Shown here piece after piece: positions 19,041-28,188 of a stretch of 64,000 bases of DNA. The DNA comes from Candidatus Thiothrix putei. GTDB taxonomy: Bacteria > Pseudomonadota > Gammaproteobacteria > Thiotrichales > Thiotrichaceae. How positions within the stretch are numbered: the stretch's first letter is position 1; every line of letters begins with the position of its first letter. Location of the stretch: the NCBI GenBank assembly GCA_029972225.1, contig CP124756.1:1780001-1844000 (forward strand). The letters run 5' to 3'. The notes under the pieces were generated by a model. It searched no databases. It was given only the letters and a program-made list of their open reading frames with translations, and had not been told where the DNA came from. The position numbers were made by a program, and so were the translations under genes.

Positions 19041-19355
19041 ATGCGCAAGCACATTGTCACATTCCTCATCTTGCTGATGGCTGCCCTGCCGGTCTGGTCA
19101 GCGTCGATGGTGTGTCATCATGTACCAACAATGCAAGCCACCGACCATCGCTGCTGTCTTGAGATGCAAAAACAGCAGTCGGCACAAGTTTCCGCTGATA
19201 CTTGCCATTGCGACCAACTCCAGCACGCACAGTTTGTCCTGAGCTTGCCAATGCTGCCTGCCGTTGTACCGCCAAACGGTTTCATCCCGCAAGTTTTCTC
19301 CCCACAGGTATTGCCAGAAGCTGCTGACGTACCCTACCGCCCACCGATTGCCTGA
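19041..19355 (+). CDS. Small secreted Cys/His-rich protein beside metal-efflux genes
   Basis: This 104-aa protein has a signal peptide (MRKHIVTFLILLMAALPVWS) and a short mature part with CHH, RCC and CHCD clusters and a hydrophobic proline-rich tail. The Cys/His clusters and the position just upstream of the RND adaptor suggest a periplasmic metal-binding accessory factor, as small proteins of this kind often precede heavy-metal efflux genes. This is inference from position and composition; no family is recognised with certainty. Confidence 0.65.
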   Translation: MRKHIVTFLILLMAALPVWSASMVCHHVPTMQATDHRCCLEMQKQQSAQVSADTCHCDQLQHAQFVLSLPMLPAVVPPNGFIPQVFSPQVLPEAADVPYRPPIA

Positions 19356-19356
19356 A

Positions 19357-19433
19357 CTGTAGGTCGGACTTCAGTCCGACATCCCCCCGCAACCCATTGC
19401 AACATTTTTGTCGGGCTAAAGCCCGACCTACAG
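19357..19433. repeat. Paired REP-like palindromes (BIME-like)
   Basis: Two hairpins in opposite orientation, CTGTAGGTCGGACTTCAGTCCGACA (19357-19381, hairpin GTCGGACTTCAGTCCGAC) and its near-complement at 19409-19433 (hairpin GTCGGGCTAAAGCCCGAC), are separated by 27 bp. This is the form of intergenic REP/BIME elements mobilised by RAYT proteins. It lies between the small Cys-rich protein gene and the RND adaptor gene. Confidence 0.8.
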
Positions 19434-19450
19434 TATTGGACATAAAAGTC

Positions 19451-20887
19451 ATGAAAAAACAGATGGTTGCCGTATTAAGCGGCGGCTTGCTCATGGGTAT
19501 GGCAAGCCTCCCCTTGGCTGTATTTGCCCACGGTGGCGAAGACCACAGCCACGATGACGCGCCCCCTGCGCCCATTATCGCCCCCAATAACAGCGGCATA
19601 CGCTGGGAATTACAATCGCCCGACGTGGAACTGCTCGGCGCACTCCACGACGGCAAATTGACCCTGTATGCCAGCCATTTCCGCGATAACACCCCGATTT
19701 CCAATGCCAACATCGAGCTGGAAAGCAAGGGGCAAAAGCTGCTGCTGCAAACCGATGCCAACGGCATAGGTGAAACCGATGCAGCATGGTTGCAACAAGC
19801 GGACAAACGCGAATTGCTGGCAACCGTGCAAGCCAAGGGCGTCAACGATTTGCTGGTGGGCAAACTGGCGTTTAGCAATGGCACAGCACAAGCCACCCGC
19901 TTGACCGATGGCAGCGTGTTCATGCCGCAAGCGTCCCAACAAATACTTGGCTTACACACCACGGCCAGCAAACCGCAAACCGTTGCCCAACGTGTCACCT
20001 TAAACGGCGTGGTGGTAACTGACCCGAACGCCAGTGCCGTGATTCAACCGCCGCTGAGCGGGCGCTTGCTTGCACCGGAAAACGGCTTCCCCAGCATTGG
20101 CAGCAGGGTCAAAAAAGGTCAAACCCTCGCTATCCTCGAACCCGCCGCCAGCAATACCGACAAGGGCGACCAGCAAGACAAAATCGCTGAAGTACGCTCC
20201 GAACTGGCATTAGCAGAGAAAAACGCCGCACGACTGACTAGCATTGCAGGCGTTATTCCACAAATGGAAGTCGATGCCGCCCGCAACACCGCCGACACCC
20301 TCAATGCCCGCCTTAAAGCCCTGCAAAGCCACCTTGCGCAACAGCCACAACCGCTGCTTGCCCCACTATCCGGCATTATCAGCAGTGCCAGGGTAGTGTT
20401 AGGGCAACAAGCCAACGCAGGCGATGTCCTGTTTGAAATCATTGACCCGACACAGTTACAAGTCGAAGCCCTCGCCTACGACGCAACGGTAGCGGCACAA
20501 ATCACCGGTGCAACCACCACCCTCAATGGCAAAACCCTGACACTGGACTTCATCGGCAGCAGCCAACAACTGCGCAACCAAGCCCTGCCCCTACGTTTTA
20601 AGGTGGAAGCGAGAGGAGAATCTCCCCTCACCGTCGGGCAACCGCTCAAACTCGCCGTGCAAACCCGCACCAGCATTCAAGGCACGCCCTTACCCGCCAG
20701 CAGCGTGGTCAACAATAACCAGCAACAGCCAACCGTGTGGGTAAAAACCGCCGCCGAACGCTTCACCCCCCACACCGTCAAGCTGCAAACGCTGGATGCC
20801 GATACCGTAATCATTACCGAAGGCTTGCCGAACAGCAGTATCCGCGCCGTCACCAGCAGCGCGGTCTTGCTGTCGCAAGTGCGCTAG
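19451..20887 (+). CDS. RND efflux periplasmic adaptor, CzcB/CusB-like
   Basis: This 478-aa membrane-fusion protein links the inner-membrane RND pump to an outer-membrane channel. The ATG at 19451 is chosen because a signal peptide follows immediately (MKKQMVAVLSGGLLMGMASLPLAVFAHG). Next are a metal-binding-looking HGGEDHSHDD, an N-terminal extra domain (about residues 40-140), a lipoyl/barrel region starting VTLNGVVVTDPNAS...PPLSGRLLAPENGFP, and a coiled-coil hairpin (about 230-290; LALAEKNAARLTSI). It is followed after 9 bp by the pump gene. The His-rich start points to a divalent-metal system, but the metal cannot be named from sequence. Confidence 0.9.
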   Translation: MKKQMVAVLSGGLLMGMASLPLAVFAHGGEDHSHDDAPPAPIIAPNNSGIRWELQSPDVELLGALHDGKLTLYASHFRDNTPISNANIELESKGQKLLLQTDANGIGETDAAWLQQADKRELLATVQAKGVNDLLVGKLAFSNGTAQATRLTDGSVFMPQASQQILGLHTTASKPQTVAQRVTLNGVVVTDPNASAVIQPPLSGRLLAPENGFPSIGSRVKKGQTLAILEPAASNTDKGDQQDKIAEVRSELALAEKNAARLTSIAGVIPQMEVDAARNTADTLNARLKALQSHLAQQPQPLLAPLSGIISSARVVLGQQANAGDVLFEIIDPTQLQVEALAYDATVAAQITGATTTLNGKTLTLDFIGSSQQLRNQALPLRFKVEARGESPLTVGQPLKLAVQTRTSIQGTPLPASSVVNNNQQQPTVWVKTAAERFTPHTVKLQTLDADTVIITEGLPNSSIRAVTSSAVLLSQVR

Positions 20888-20896
20888 GGGGTTGCC

Positions 20897-23800
20897 ATGT
20901 TTAACGCGATTATCCAGATCAGCCTGAAACAACGCTTGTTCGTGTTGATGGGGGCATTGCTGCTGATGTTGTATGGGCTGTTTACCCTGCGGCAATTGCC
21001 CGTGGATGTATTCCCCGACCTCAATAAACCCACCGTCACCCTGATGACCGAAGCCGAAGGTATCGCCCCGGAAGAGGTCGAACAACTAGTCACCTTCCCG
21101 CTGGAAACGGCGATGAACGGGCTGGAAGGCGTGACACGGGTACGTTCCGTCTCCGGCGTGGGCTTGTCGATTCTGTACGTCGAATTTGGCTGGGGGACGA
21201 ACATTTACCGTAACCGCCAGCAAGTTTCCGAGCGACTCGGAGCAGTTACCAACCAGTTACCCGCAGGCGTTGTGCCGCAAATGTCGCCGATCAGTTCGAT
21301 CATGGGTGAGATTTTGCTGGTGGCAATGACGGCGGAAGAACCCCCCATCCCCAACCCTTCCCCCGCAAGGGGTGAAGGGGGTAAGACAGCAACACCGATG
21401 GAGGTGCGGGATTTGGCGGAGTGGGTGGTGCGCCCGCGCTTGCTGGGGATTCCGGGGGTATCGCAAGTGATCCCGATGGGCGGCGAAGTACGCCAGTACC
21501 GCATTACCCCCGATGTGGCAAACATGGAACGCCTCAAGATCAGCATCAGCCAGTTGCAAACCGCGCTGCACGGTTTTGCCAGCAATACCAGCGGCGGCTT
21601 TCTGGAAGCACAGTCGCAGGAATACCTGATCCGCAACATTGGGCGCACCACCAAGCTGGAAGACATGCAGCAATTAGTGGTAGCACACCGTGACAACGTG
21701 CCGATCCTGTTGCAGCAGGTAGCGAAGGTGGAATTTGCCGCTGGGGTGAAACGCGGGGAAGCCAGTTTCATGGGCAAACCGGCGGTCATCCTGTCGGTGC
21801 AAAAGCAGCCCAGTGTCGATACGGTCAAGCTCACCCGCGAAGTAGAAAGCGCCTTGGCAGAGATCAACCGCAACCTGCCTGCGGGGGTAAAGGCGGATAA
21901 CCTGCTGTTCAAGCAAGCCAATTTCATCGAAAGTGCCATCAGCAATGTAGAAGAAGCCTTGCGTGACGGGGCTATCATGGTGGTGATTGTGCTGTTTTTG
22001 TTCTTGCTGAATGTGCGCACCACGCTGATTTCACTGACCGCCATCCCGCTGTCCTTGCTGGCAGCAGGGTTGGTGTTTCATGCGTTTGGCTTGTCGGTCA
22101 ATACCATGACGCTGGGCGGCTTGGCGATTGCCTTGGGCGAACTGGTGGATGATGCGGTCGTCGATGTGGAAAACGTGCTGCGCCGTCTGCGCCAGAATGC
22201 GTTGCTGCCCGCACCCTTGCCTGCCTTGCAAGTGATTGCGGCGGCTTCGCGGGAAGTGCGTTCCGGGGTGGTGTATGCCACGCTGATTGTGGTACTGGTA
22301 TTTGTGCCGCTGTTCTTTCTGGCGGGGATTGAGGGGCGGCTGTTTACGCCCTTGGGTATTGCTTACATTGTGTCGATACTGGCGAGCTTGGGGGTGGCGG
22401 TGACGGTGACGCCGGTGTTGTGTTATTACTTGCTGGGGAAACAAACGGCGGCAGAAAAGCCAGATTCCCCGCTAGTCCGCCTCCTCAAACGCCTCGACAC
22501 CCGCCTGCTGCACTGGTCATTCCGCCACGTCAAGCTATTGCTCAGTGCCGCCGTGATCGTGGTATTGCTCGCCATCGCCAGCATCCCGTTCTTTCCCCGT
22601 GCGTTCCTGCCCGCGTTCAACGAAGGCACGTTGACGGTCAGCCTGCTGTTGCAACCGGGCATTTCCCTGACCGAATCCAACCGCATTGGCACATTGGCAG
22701 AAAACCTGTTGTTGCAAGTGCCGGAGGTGAAACAGGTCGGGCGGCGCACCGGACGCGCTGAACTGGACGAACACGCCGAAGGGGTGCATTCCAGCGAAAT
22801 TGACGTGGATTTAGCACCTTCGGAACGTGGGCGTGACGCGGTATTGGCGGACATTCGCAGCCGATTGGCGGTGATCCCGGCTGCCATCAATATCGGGCAA
22901 CCGATTTCGCACCGCCTTGACCATTTGCTCTCTGGAGTCAGGGCGCAAATAGCCTTGAAAGTGTTTGGCGATGACACCGACACCTTGCGTAGCTTGGCAA
23001 CAGATTTGCAAACCCGCTTGGCAGCGATTCCCGGCGTGGTCGATTTGCAGCTCGAAAAACAGGTGCGCATCCCGCAATTGCAGGTACGGGTCGATTACAA
23101 CAAAGTGCAGCAATACGGCGTTACCCCTGCCAGCATCAACCAAGCCCTCGAAACCCTTGCCAACGGCGCAACGGTCGCACAAGTGTTGGACAATAACCGC
23201 CGTGCCGACGTGGTGATCCGCCTGCAAGACGCTGACCGCACCGCCCACGGTTTGCGCAATCTGCTGGTGGAAACCCACGCGGGCTACATTCCCCTACAAC
23301 AGATTGCCAGCATCGAAGACAGCAGCGGCCCCAACCAGATCGTGCGTGAAAACAGCCGCCGCCGCATTGTGCTGTCTGCCAATGCCGCTGATGGCGCGGA
23401 CATGGCAGGTGTGGTGCAAGCCATCCGTGCCGAACTTGCCGATTTCCCGTTACCCGAAGGCTATTTCACCCGCCTCGAAGGGCAGTTCCAGGCACAAGAG
23501 GAAGCTACCCAACTCATTGCCATGCTGGCGCTGGTATCACTGACGCTGATTTTTCTGGTGTTGTACAGCCGTTACCAATCCAGCGTGTTGGCGCTCATCA
23601 TCATGGGAAATATCCCGCTGGCACTGGTCGGTGGGGTGGTGGCGCTGTGGCTGGCGGGGCAAACGCTGTCGGTGGCAAGTCTGGTCGGCTTCATCACACT
23701 GGCGGGGATTTCCACCCGCAACGGCATCCTTAAAATCAGCCATTACCAGCATCTGGTGCAGCATGAAGGCGAAACGTTCGGCATCCCCATGATCGTGCGC

Positions 23801-24052
23801 GGCAGCCTGGAACGTCTGACACCCGTGTTGATGACCGCGTTGGTGGCAGCGTTTGCGTTGCTGCCCCTGATCTTAGCCAGCGGCGAACCGGGCAAGGAAA
23901 TTTTGCATCCGGTGGCATTAGTCATTTTCGGCGGGTTGGTCAGTTCCACCCTGCTCGATACCCTGCTTACCCCGGTACTGTTTTACCGCTGGGGCGAAAA
24001 ACCGTTACAAAACCTTTTATCTAATCAAGGAGCTACCCATGAAACTGTTTAA
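20897..24052 (+). CDS. Heavy-metal RND efflux permease, CzcA-like
   Basis: This 1051-aa proton-driven inner-membrane pump has the normal length and the duplicated twelve-helix RND layout. Signs are the first helix (LFVLMGALLLMLYGLFTLRQLPVDVFPDL), a charged TM4 motif GELVDDAVVDVENVLRRL typical of the heavy-metal (HME) group, and TLAGISTRNGILKISHY in the second half. At residues about 150-163 an in-frame insertion (PIPNPSPARGEGG) corresponds to a palindromic repeat at 21341-21382 and is not part of the family. It overlaps the next gene by 14 bp. No outer-membrane component gene is next to it, so a TolC-like partner is probably encoded elsewhere. Confidence 0.92.
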   Translation: MFNAIIQISLKQRLFVLMGALLLMLYGLFTLRQLPVDVFPDLNKPTVTLMTEAEGIAPEEVEQLVTFPLETAMNGLEGVTRVRSVSGVGLSILYVEFGWGTNIYRNRQQVSERLGAVTNQLPAGVVPQMSPISSIMGEILLVAMTAEEPPIPNPSPARGEGGKTATPMEVRDLAEWVVRPRLLGIPGVSQVIPMGGEVRQYRITPDVANMERLKISISQLQTALHGFASNTSGGFLEAQSQEYLIRNIGRTTKLEDMQQLVVAHRDNVPILLQQVAKVEFAAGVKRGEASFMGKPAVILSVQKQPSVDTVKLTREVESALAEINRNLPAGVKADNLLFKQANFIESAISNVEEALRDGAIMVVIVLFLFLLNVRTTLISLTAIPLSLLAAGLVFHAFGLSVNTMTLGGLAIALGELVDDAVVDVENVLRRLRQNALLPAPLPALQVIAAASREVRSGVVYATLIVVLVFVPLFFLAGIEGRLFTPLGIAYIVSILASLGVAVTVTPVLCYYLLGKQTAAEKPDSPLVRLLKRLDTRLLHWSFRHVKLLLSAAVIVVLLAIASIPFFPRAFLPAFNEGTLTVSLLLQPGISLTESNRIGTLAENLLLQVPEVKQVGRRTGRAELDEHAEGVHSSEIDVDLAPSERGRDAVLADIRSRLAVIPAAINIGQPISHRLDHLLSGVRAQIALKVFGDDTDTLRSLATDLQTRLAAIPGVVDLQLEKQVRIPQLQVRVDYNKVQQYGVTPASINQALETLANGATVAQVLDNNRRADVVIRLQDADRTAHGLRNLLVETHAGYIPLQQIASIEDSSGPNQIVRENSRRRIVLSANAADGADMAGVVQAIRAELADFPLPEGYFTRLEGQFQAQEEATQLIAMLALVSLTLIFLVLYSRYQSSVLALIIMGNIPLALVGGVVALWLAGQTLSVASLVGFITLAGISTRNGILKISHYQHLVQHEGETFGIPMIVRGSLERLTPVLMTALVAAFALLPLILASGEPGKEILHPVALVIFGGLVSSTLLDTLLTPVLFYRWGEKPLQNLLSNQGATHETV
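21341..21382. repeat. Palindromic repeat inserted in frame within the RND pump gene
   Basis: A C-rich then G-rich hairpin (core CCCC-GCAA-GGGG with flanking CTT/GAAG pairing) encodes the peptide NPSPARGEGG without breaking the frame. This NPSPARGEG coding signature is familiar from dispersed palindromic repeats in proteobacterial genomes. It falls in a periplasmic loop of the pump. Confidence 0.65.
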
Positions 24053-24515
24053 AACCACCCTGTTTGCTGCATCCCTACTGATGGCAGGCTATGCAATGGC
24101 GCATACAGATGAATTCCTCGATAGCCAGAAATCCCCGCACGATGGGCAAATCCGCATGACCGACACCCACCATCTCGAACTGGTGATCAAGGACAAGGAC
24201 ATCACCGTATACGTGATGAACCATGCCAACGAAGCCCAGCCCAGTGCGGGAATGACCGCCACCGCCACGGTGCTTTCTGGTGATACCAAAACCGAAGTGA
24301 AGCTGGAACCAGTGGAAGAAAACCTGCTGAAAGGCACGGGCGACTTCAAAACCAGTGATGACATGAAAGTGGTGTTGTCGGTTACGCCTGCACCCATGAC
24401 AGTACGCTACACCCCGTTCCAGAAGGCGGAAGCCGACCCAGCAGCAGAAACAGCTCCGGCTGGGCATGACATGGGCAAAATGGACATGCCCGCCAAGGAT
24501 GAAGTGAAAAAGTAA
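24039..24515 (+). CDS. Periplasmic accessory protein of the RND metal-efflux set
   Basis: This 158-aa protein has a signal peptide (MKLFKTTLFAASLLMAGYAMA) and a His/Asp-containing start of the mature chain (HTDEFLDSQKSPHDGQ). Next is a beta-rich domain (about residues 35-130; HHLELVIKDKDITVYVMNHANEAQPSAGMTA). The tail is flexible with Met/His/Asp (GHDMGKMDMPAKDE), a possible soft-metal site. The start codon overlaps the end of the pump gene, so the two are translationally coupled. I recognise only the type (small periplasmic partner of metal RND pumps). Confidence 0.75.
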   Translation: MKLFKTTLFAASLLMAGYAMAHTDEFLDSQKSPHDGQIRMTDTHHLELVIKDKDITVYVMNHANEAQPSAGMTATATVLSGDTKTEVKLEPVEENLLKGTGDFKTSDDMKVVLSVTPAPMTVRYTPFQKAEADPAAETAPAGHDMGKMDMPAKDEVKK

Positions 24516-24548
24516 GGCTTCCTGTTCCGCTACACCAGCTACCCATCA

Positions 24549-25670
24549 TTACTCATGCCCATGCTGGTGATGGGCATCCGGGAAATGGGCATGGGTATGC
24601 ACCATCGGTTCATGCCTGTGCCAATGCCGGTGCTTGATACCCACCGCTACCGGAAAATCATGCCCATGCTGGTGGTGTTCATCATGGGTATGCTCATGTT
24701 CATGTTCCAGTGCACCATGCGGGTGTTCGTGGGCATGATTTTCTGTCAAATGCAGCCAGACACCTGCCGCCATCAACAGCCCCGCTGCCAGCAGTGGCAC
24801 TGTGACGGGTTCGCCCAACAACACGATGGAGAGCATTGCACCGAAGAAGGGTGCAACTGAAAAATAAGCCCCGGTACGGGCAGTCCCCAAATGGCGCAAA
24901 CTGACCACGAACAGGGTGAGGCTTACCCCGTAAGCCAGAAACCCCAGCAACAGGGCTGCACCCAACAAAGGAAGTGCGGGTAGCGATGCAGCACCCAATA
25001 CCCACACCAAGGCAAGATTGACGATACCCGCCACCAGCCCTTTCACCGACGCAATCCATGTTGCATCATTCAGTGATACCTTGCGGGTTAGGTTATTGTC
25101 GACTCCCCAAGCAAAACAGGCTCCGAGTATCGCCAGCGCAGGCCATACAGTGCCAATGCGTGCTTCCCCTGACCAACTCAATAGCAACGCCCCGGCAACG
25201 ATAGCGAACATACCCAGTGCAATGCGCCGATCCACGTTTTCGCGGAAGACGAACCATGCCAGCAGTGCGGTGAACACCCCTTCGGCATTGAGCAGCAGGG
25301 AAGCACCGGAAGCAGGCATATTGACCAACCCCACCATCAGTAACACAGGTGCAATGACCCCTCCAGACAGCACCGCACCACCAAACCAGAGGGTTTCGTG
25401 ACGGGATAGCCTGACTGACGGGGCGTGACTGAACCAGCGGTACAACAGCAACCCCAGCCCTGAACCCAGATACAGCAAGCCCGCCAGCATCCACGGGCTA
25501 ATGCCATCCAGCAACAACTTAGCCAGCGGAGTGCTTGCGCCAAACAGTACGGCAGCACCTAAAGCGGCGGGGATGCCTTGCTGGGAAAAAGCCAATTTTT
25601 CCGGTTTAACCGTGCGTTTTATCTCACATTGCTCCCATAGCCAGTGTATAAACCAATCCCAATACGGCAC
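24549..25670 (-). CDS. DMT/EamA-type permease with His-rich C-terminal tail
   Basis: This inner-membrane permease has ten hydrophobic helices in two EamA repeats (for example AALGAAVLFGASTPLAKLLL and ACFAWGVDNNLTRKVSL). After the last helix (about residue 310) the cytoplasmic tail has 20 or more His residues (HEHEHTHDEHHQHGHD and HRHWHRHEP). Such a tail suggests metal binding and, with the neighbouring metal RND and chromate genes, possible export of a divalent metal; the substrate is not known. The first ATG overlaps the chrA end by 47 bp. The true start may be a later TTG near the AFSQQG segment (about 25580), which would lie after the chrA stop. Confidence 0.8.
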   Translation of the reverse strand: MPYWDWFIHWLWEQCEIKRTVKPEKLAFSQQGIPAALGAAVLFGASTPLAKLLLDGISPWMLAGLLYLGSGLGLLLYRWFSHAPSVRLSRHETLWFGGAVLSGGVIAPVLLMVGLVNMPASGASLLLNAEGVFTALLAWFVFRENVDRRIALGMFAIVAGALLLSWSGEARIGTVWPALAILGACFAWGVDNNLTRKVSLNDATWIASVKGLVAGIVNLALVWVLGAASLPALPLLGAALLLGFLAYGVSLTLFVVSLRHLGTARTGAYFSVAPFFGAMLSIVLLGEPVTVPLLAAGLLMAAGVWLHLTENHAHEHPHGALEHEHEHTHDEHHQHGHDFPVAVGIKHRHWHRHEPMVHTHAHFPDAHHQHGHE

Positions 25671-26961
25671 ACACGCCGATTACTTTCATCACGTCCACCT
25701 TGTATTTCCACAAGGCAATAAACGCAGCGATTGCTACCACCACAGCGAACCATTCAAACGGGGCTGTAAACGGAGTCGCGTCCGTCGCTTTCGGCCAGAA
25801 CGTATGCCAAGCGAAAAACACCGCCAGATTCATGATGACACCCACCACCGCAGCGGTCACGCCGGTCAAAGGTGCGGTAAACTTGATGTCATTACGCGAG
25901 CTTTCCACCACTGGCCCTACCGCGAGAATGAACAGGAATGACGGCAAAAAGGTGAAAAACGTTGCCACCGCTGCCCCGGCAAAACCGGCAGCAAGCGGAT
26001 TGGTAAACACTTCCTTGGTAACACCCCCCAGATAGCCTACCCAAGTGACCACCATGATTAATGGCCCTGGGGTAGTCTCGCCCAGTGCCAGACCATCAAT
26101 CATTTGCGGGCCGGTCAGCCAGCCGTACTGTTCCACCCCACCTTGGTACACATACGGTAACACCGCATACGCCCCACCAATGGTCAGAAATGCTGCCTTG
26201 GTAAAGAAACTGCCCATGTCATTCAGGGTTTGCTGCCCGCCGACCACCAGCATTGCCAGCCCCCAGATGCCAACAAATACCGCCAGCGTCATCCCCAGCT
26301 TCATCCATGAGAATTGGGCGTGTGCCGGAGTGGGTGTGTGGTCATCAATCACCGCCGCGCCGTATTGCTTGTCAGATGCACCGTGTCCGCCGCCGCCTTT
26401 GAACTTGTCCGGCATGACTTTGCCACCAATCACACCCAATAAAGCGGCTGCTAACACAATCCACGGGAAACCAATCCCAAACACAAAAATGGCAACAAAA
26501 GCCGCTGCTGCAATGCCCCACAAGACGCTGTTTTTCAGTGCCTTCGAGCCAATTCGCCACGCCGCAAACAGCACAATCGCCACCACTGCGGGTTTTATGC
26601 CATAAAATAGACCCTGCATCAGCGGTACATCGCCCCATGCCAGATACACCCCCGCCAATACGGAGAGCAGTAAAAACGCAGGCATAAAGAACAATACCCC
26701 CGCCATCACCGCGCCCACCACGCCGTGCATCAACCAGCTAATGTAAATCGCCAACTGGATCGCTTCCGGCCCCGGCAAGATCATGCAGAAATTCAGTGCG
26801 TGTAAAAAACGGTGTTCCGAAATCCAGCGTTTCTTTTCCACCAGATCGGTGTGCATCATCGCAATCTGCCCCATCGGGCCACCAAAGCTGATGAAACCGA
26901 GTTTCAGCCAGTAGAAAAATGCTTCGCCCAAGGTTGGGGTACTCGGAGGTAAATTAGCCAT
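25624..26961 (-). CDS. chrA: Chromate transporter, long-chain CHR family
   Basis: This bidomain chromate efflux protein of about 445 aa expels chromate from the cytoplasm. Both halves contain the CHR motif: LGFISFGGPMGQIAMMH with LPGPEAIQLA near the N-terminus, and FLTIGGAYAVLPYV with GETTPGPLIMVVTWVGY in the second half. The start at MANLPPS is preferred over an upstream ATG that lies further inside nnrS. It overlaps the nnrS end by 8 bp, so it is probably co-transcribed with hxlR-type regulator and nnrS. Confidence 0.93.
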   Translation of the reverse strand: MANLPPSTPTLGEAFFYWLKLGFISFGGPMGQIAMMHTDLVEKKRWISEHRFLHALNFCMILPGPEAIQLAIYISWLMHGVVGAVMAGVLFFMPAFLLLSVLAGVYLAWGDVPLMQGLFYGIKPAVVAIVLFAAWRIGSKALKNSVLWGIAAAAFVAIFVFGIGFPWIVLAAALLGVIGGKVMPDKFKGGGGHGASDKQYGAAVIDDHTPTPAHAQFSWMKLGMTLAVFVGIWGLAMLVVGGQQTLNDMGSFFTKAAFLTIGGAYAVLPYVYQGGVEQYGWLTGPQMIDGLALGETTPGPLIMVVTWVGYLGGVTKEVFTNPLAAGFAGAAVATFFTFLPSFLFILAVGPVVESSRNDIKFTAPLTGVTAAVVGVIMNLAVFFAWHTFWPKATDATPFTAPFEWFAVVVAIAAFIALWKYKVDVMKVIGVCAVLGLVYTLAMGAM

Positions 26962-28165
26962 AACGACCATCCACACGCGGTTTGATCAACATGGGTGCAT
27001 ACTGCCAAACAAACAGGGCGAAAGCCACGATCCAGATAAATTGCGCCATTAATATCCATAAAGCGTAAAACTGTGGAAACAGCCCCGCAGCGACCACCCG
27101 CACCAGCGTACCGATTAGCAATAAGCCGAAAATCACGCTGACTAACGACGGCGGCTCAGCCACATTACGCCCGGTATGCCCCAGCGTCACACGCGCCATC
27201 ATCCCCACCGTCAGGGTCGCAATCCCGCCATACGCAAACGCATGAATCGCCAAAAACGGTGAAATTCCCGCCGCCAGGCTCAGAAATTTCAGCGCAAAAC
27301 CCGCAATCAACCAGCCATACGCCAGATACAGCACCCACAACAACGGCTTTTGCCAAATATTGGGGTGATACCAGCCCCACAAACGCAAAATATGCAGCGG
27401 CACTTGCACCAATGCCAAAAGTGCTGCCGCCCACGCTGAGCCGGGATGACCGCTTGCCATTGCCAGCAAATCCGCCAGCATAAACAGCAAAAACAAAATC
27501 AAGCTGGCGCGATCAATCCACGAATGGTTCTGCGCGGTAAACGGGCAACCTACACCGCGTTCGATGAAAAACGGGATTACCCGCCGCCCCATCGTCAAAA
27601 TCAACGCTACAATGACGTAAAAACCCGCATACAAACCCAGTTGCATTCCTTGCGCCCAAATACCTAGCAAACCCAGATAAAACAGCGTGTTCGCCAGCAA
27701 CAGCAATGCAACCTTGCCCACAATCGCCGCTTGATTCCATTGTTTCGCTCGGATAATGGGCAGTGCCGCTGCGACCAGTAAACCCGTGAGCCACACCACA
27801 TCCAACACTGCCGTCCACACCAGCGGCAACCCCGTAAACGGCAATACCCGTGCTGCCAACCATAATCCCGCCAATAGCAGCAATGGCGTACCACTCAAGG
27901 TTTGTTGCCCCGTCCAGTTTTTGATAGCGGTCAGTAAAAAACCCGTAATGACTGCACCCGCATACCCAAACACCATTTCATGCGCGTGCCAGGTTACCGA
28001 CGGGTAAGCACTGTGCAAACCTTGCCAGTTAAAGCTGTAAAGCGCAGTCCATAACACCATGCCCAGCAGCGCATACAAGCCCGCAGCCAGAAAAAACGGT
28101 CGGAAAGCCAAGTGCGTGAATGCCGGTTGCTGTGAAGCGGGCGGGGTAATCTCCAATTGAATCAT
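26954..28165 (-). CDS. nnrS: NnrS family haem/copper-containing membrane protein
   Basis: This 403-aa inner-membrane protein has about twelve hydrophobic helices. NnrS proteins are linked to nitric-oxide stress and denitrification. The family's conserved HAHEMVFGYAGAVITGFLLTA is at residues 60-80 and HAFAYGGIATLTVGMMARVTLGHTGR near residue 320, including the His residues thought to bind haem or metal. It has a good ribosome-binding site (AAGGAAATTTTCC) and lies 23 bp after the HxlR regulator, which may control it. Confidence 0.93.
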   Translation of the reverse strand: MIQLEITPPASQQPAFTHLAFRPFFLAAGLYALLGMVLWTALYSFNWQGLHSAYPSVTWHAHEMVFGYAGAVITGFLLTAIKNWTGQQTLSGTPLLLLAGLWLAARVLPFTGLPLVWTAVLDVVWLTGLLVAAALPIIRAKQWNQAAIVGKVALLLLANTLFYLGLLGIWAQGMQLGLYAGFYVIVALILTMGRRVIPFFIERGVGCPFTAQNHSWIDRASLILFLLFMLADLLAMASGHPGSAWAAALLALVQVPLHILRLWGWYHPNIWQKPLLWVLYLAYGWLIAGFALKFLSLAAGISPFLAIHAFAYGGIATLTVGMMARVTLGHTGRNVAEPPSLVSVIFGLLLIGTLVRVVAAGLFPQFYALWILMAQFIWIVAFALFVWQYAPMLIKPRVDGRYG

Positions 28166-28188
28166 GGAAAATTTCCTTAATAATCAAA

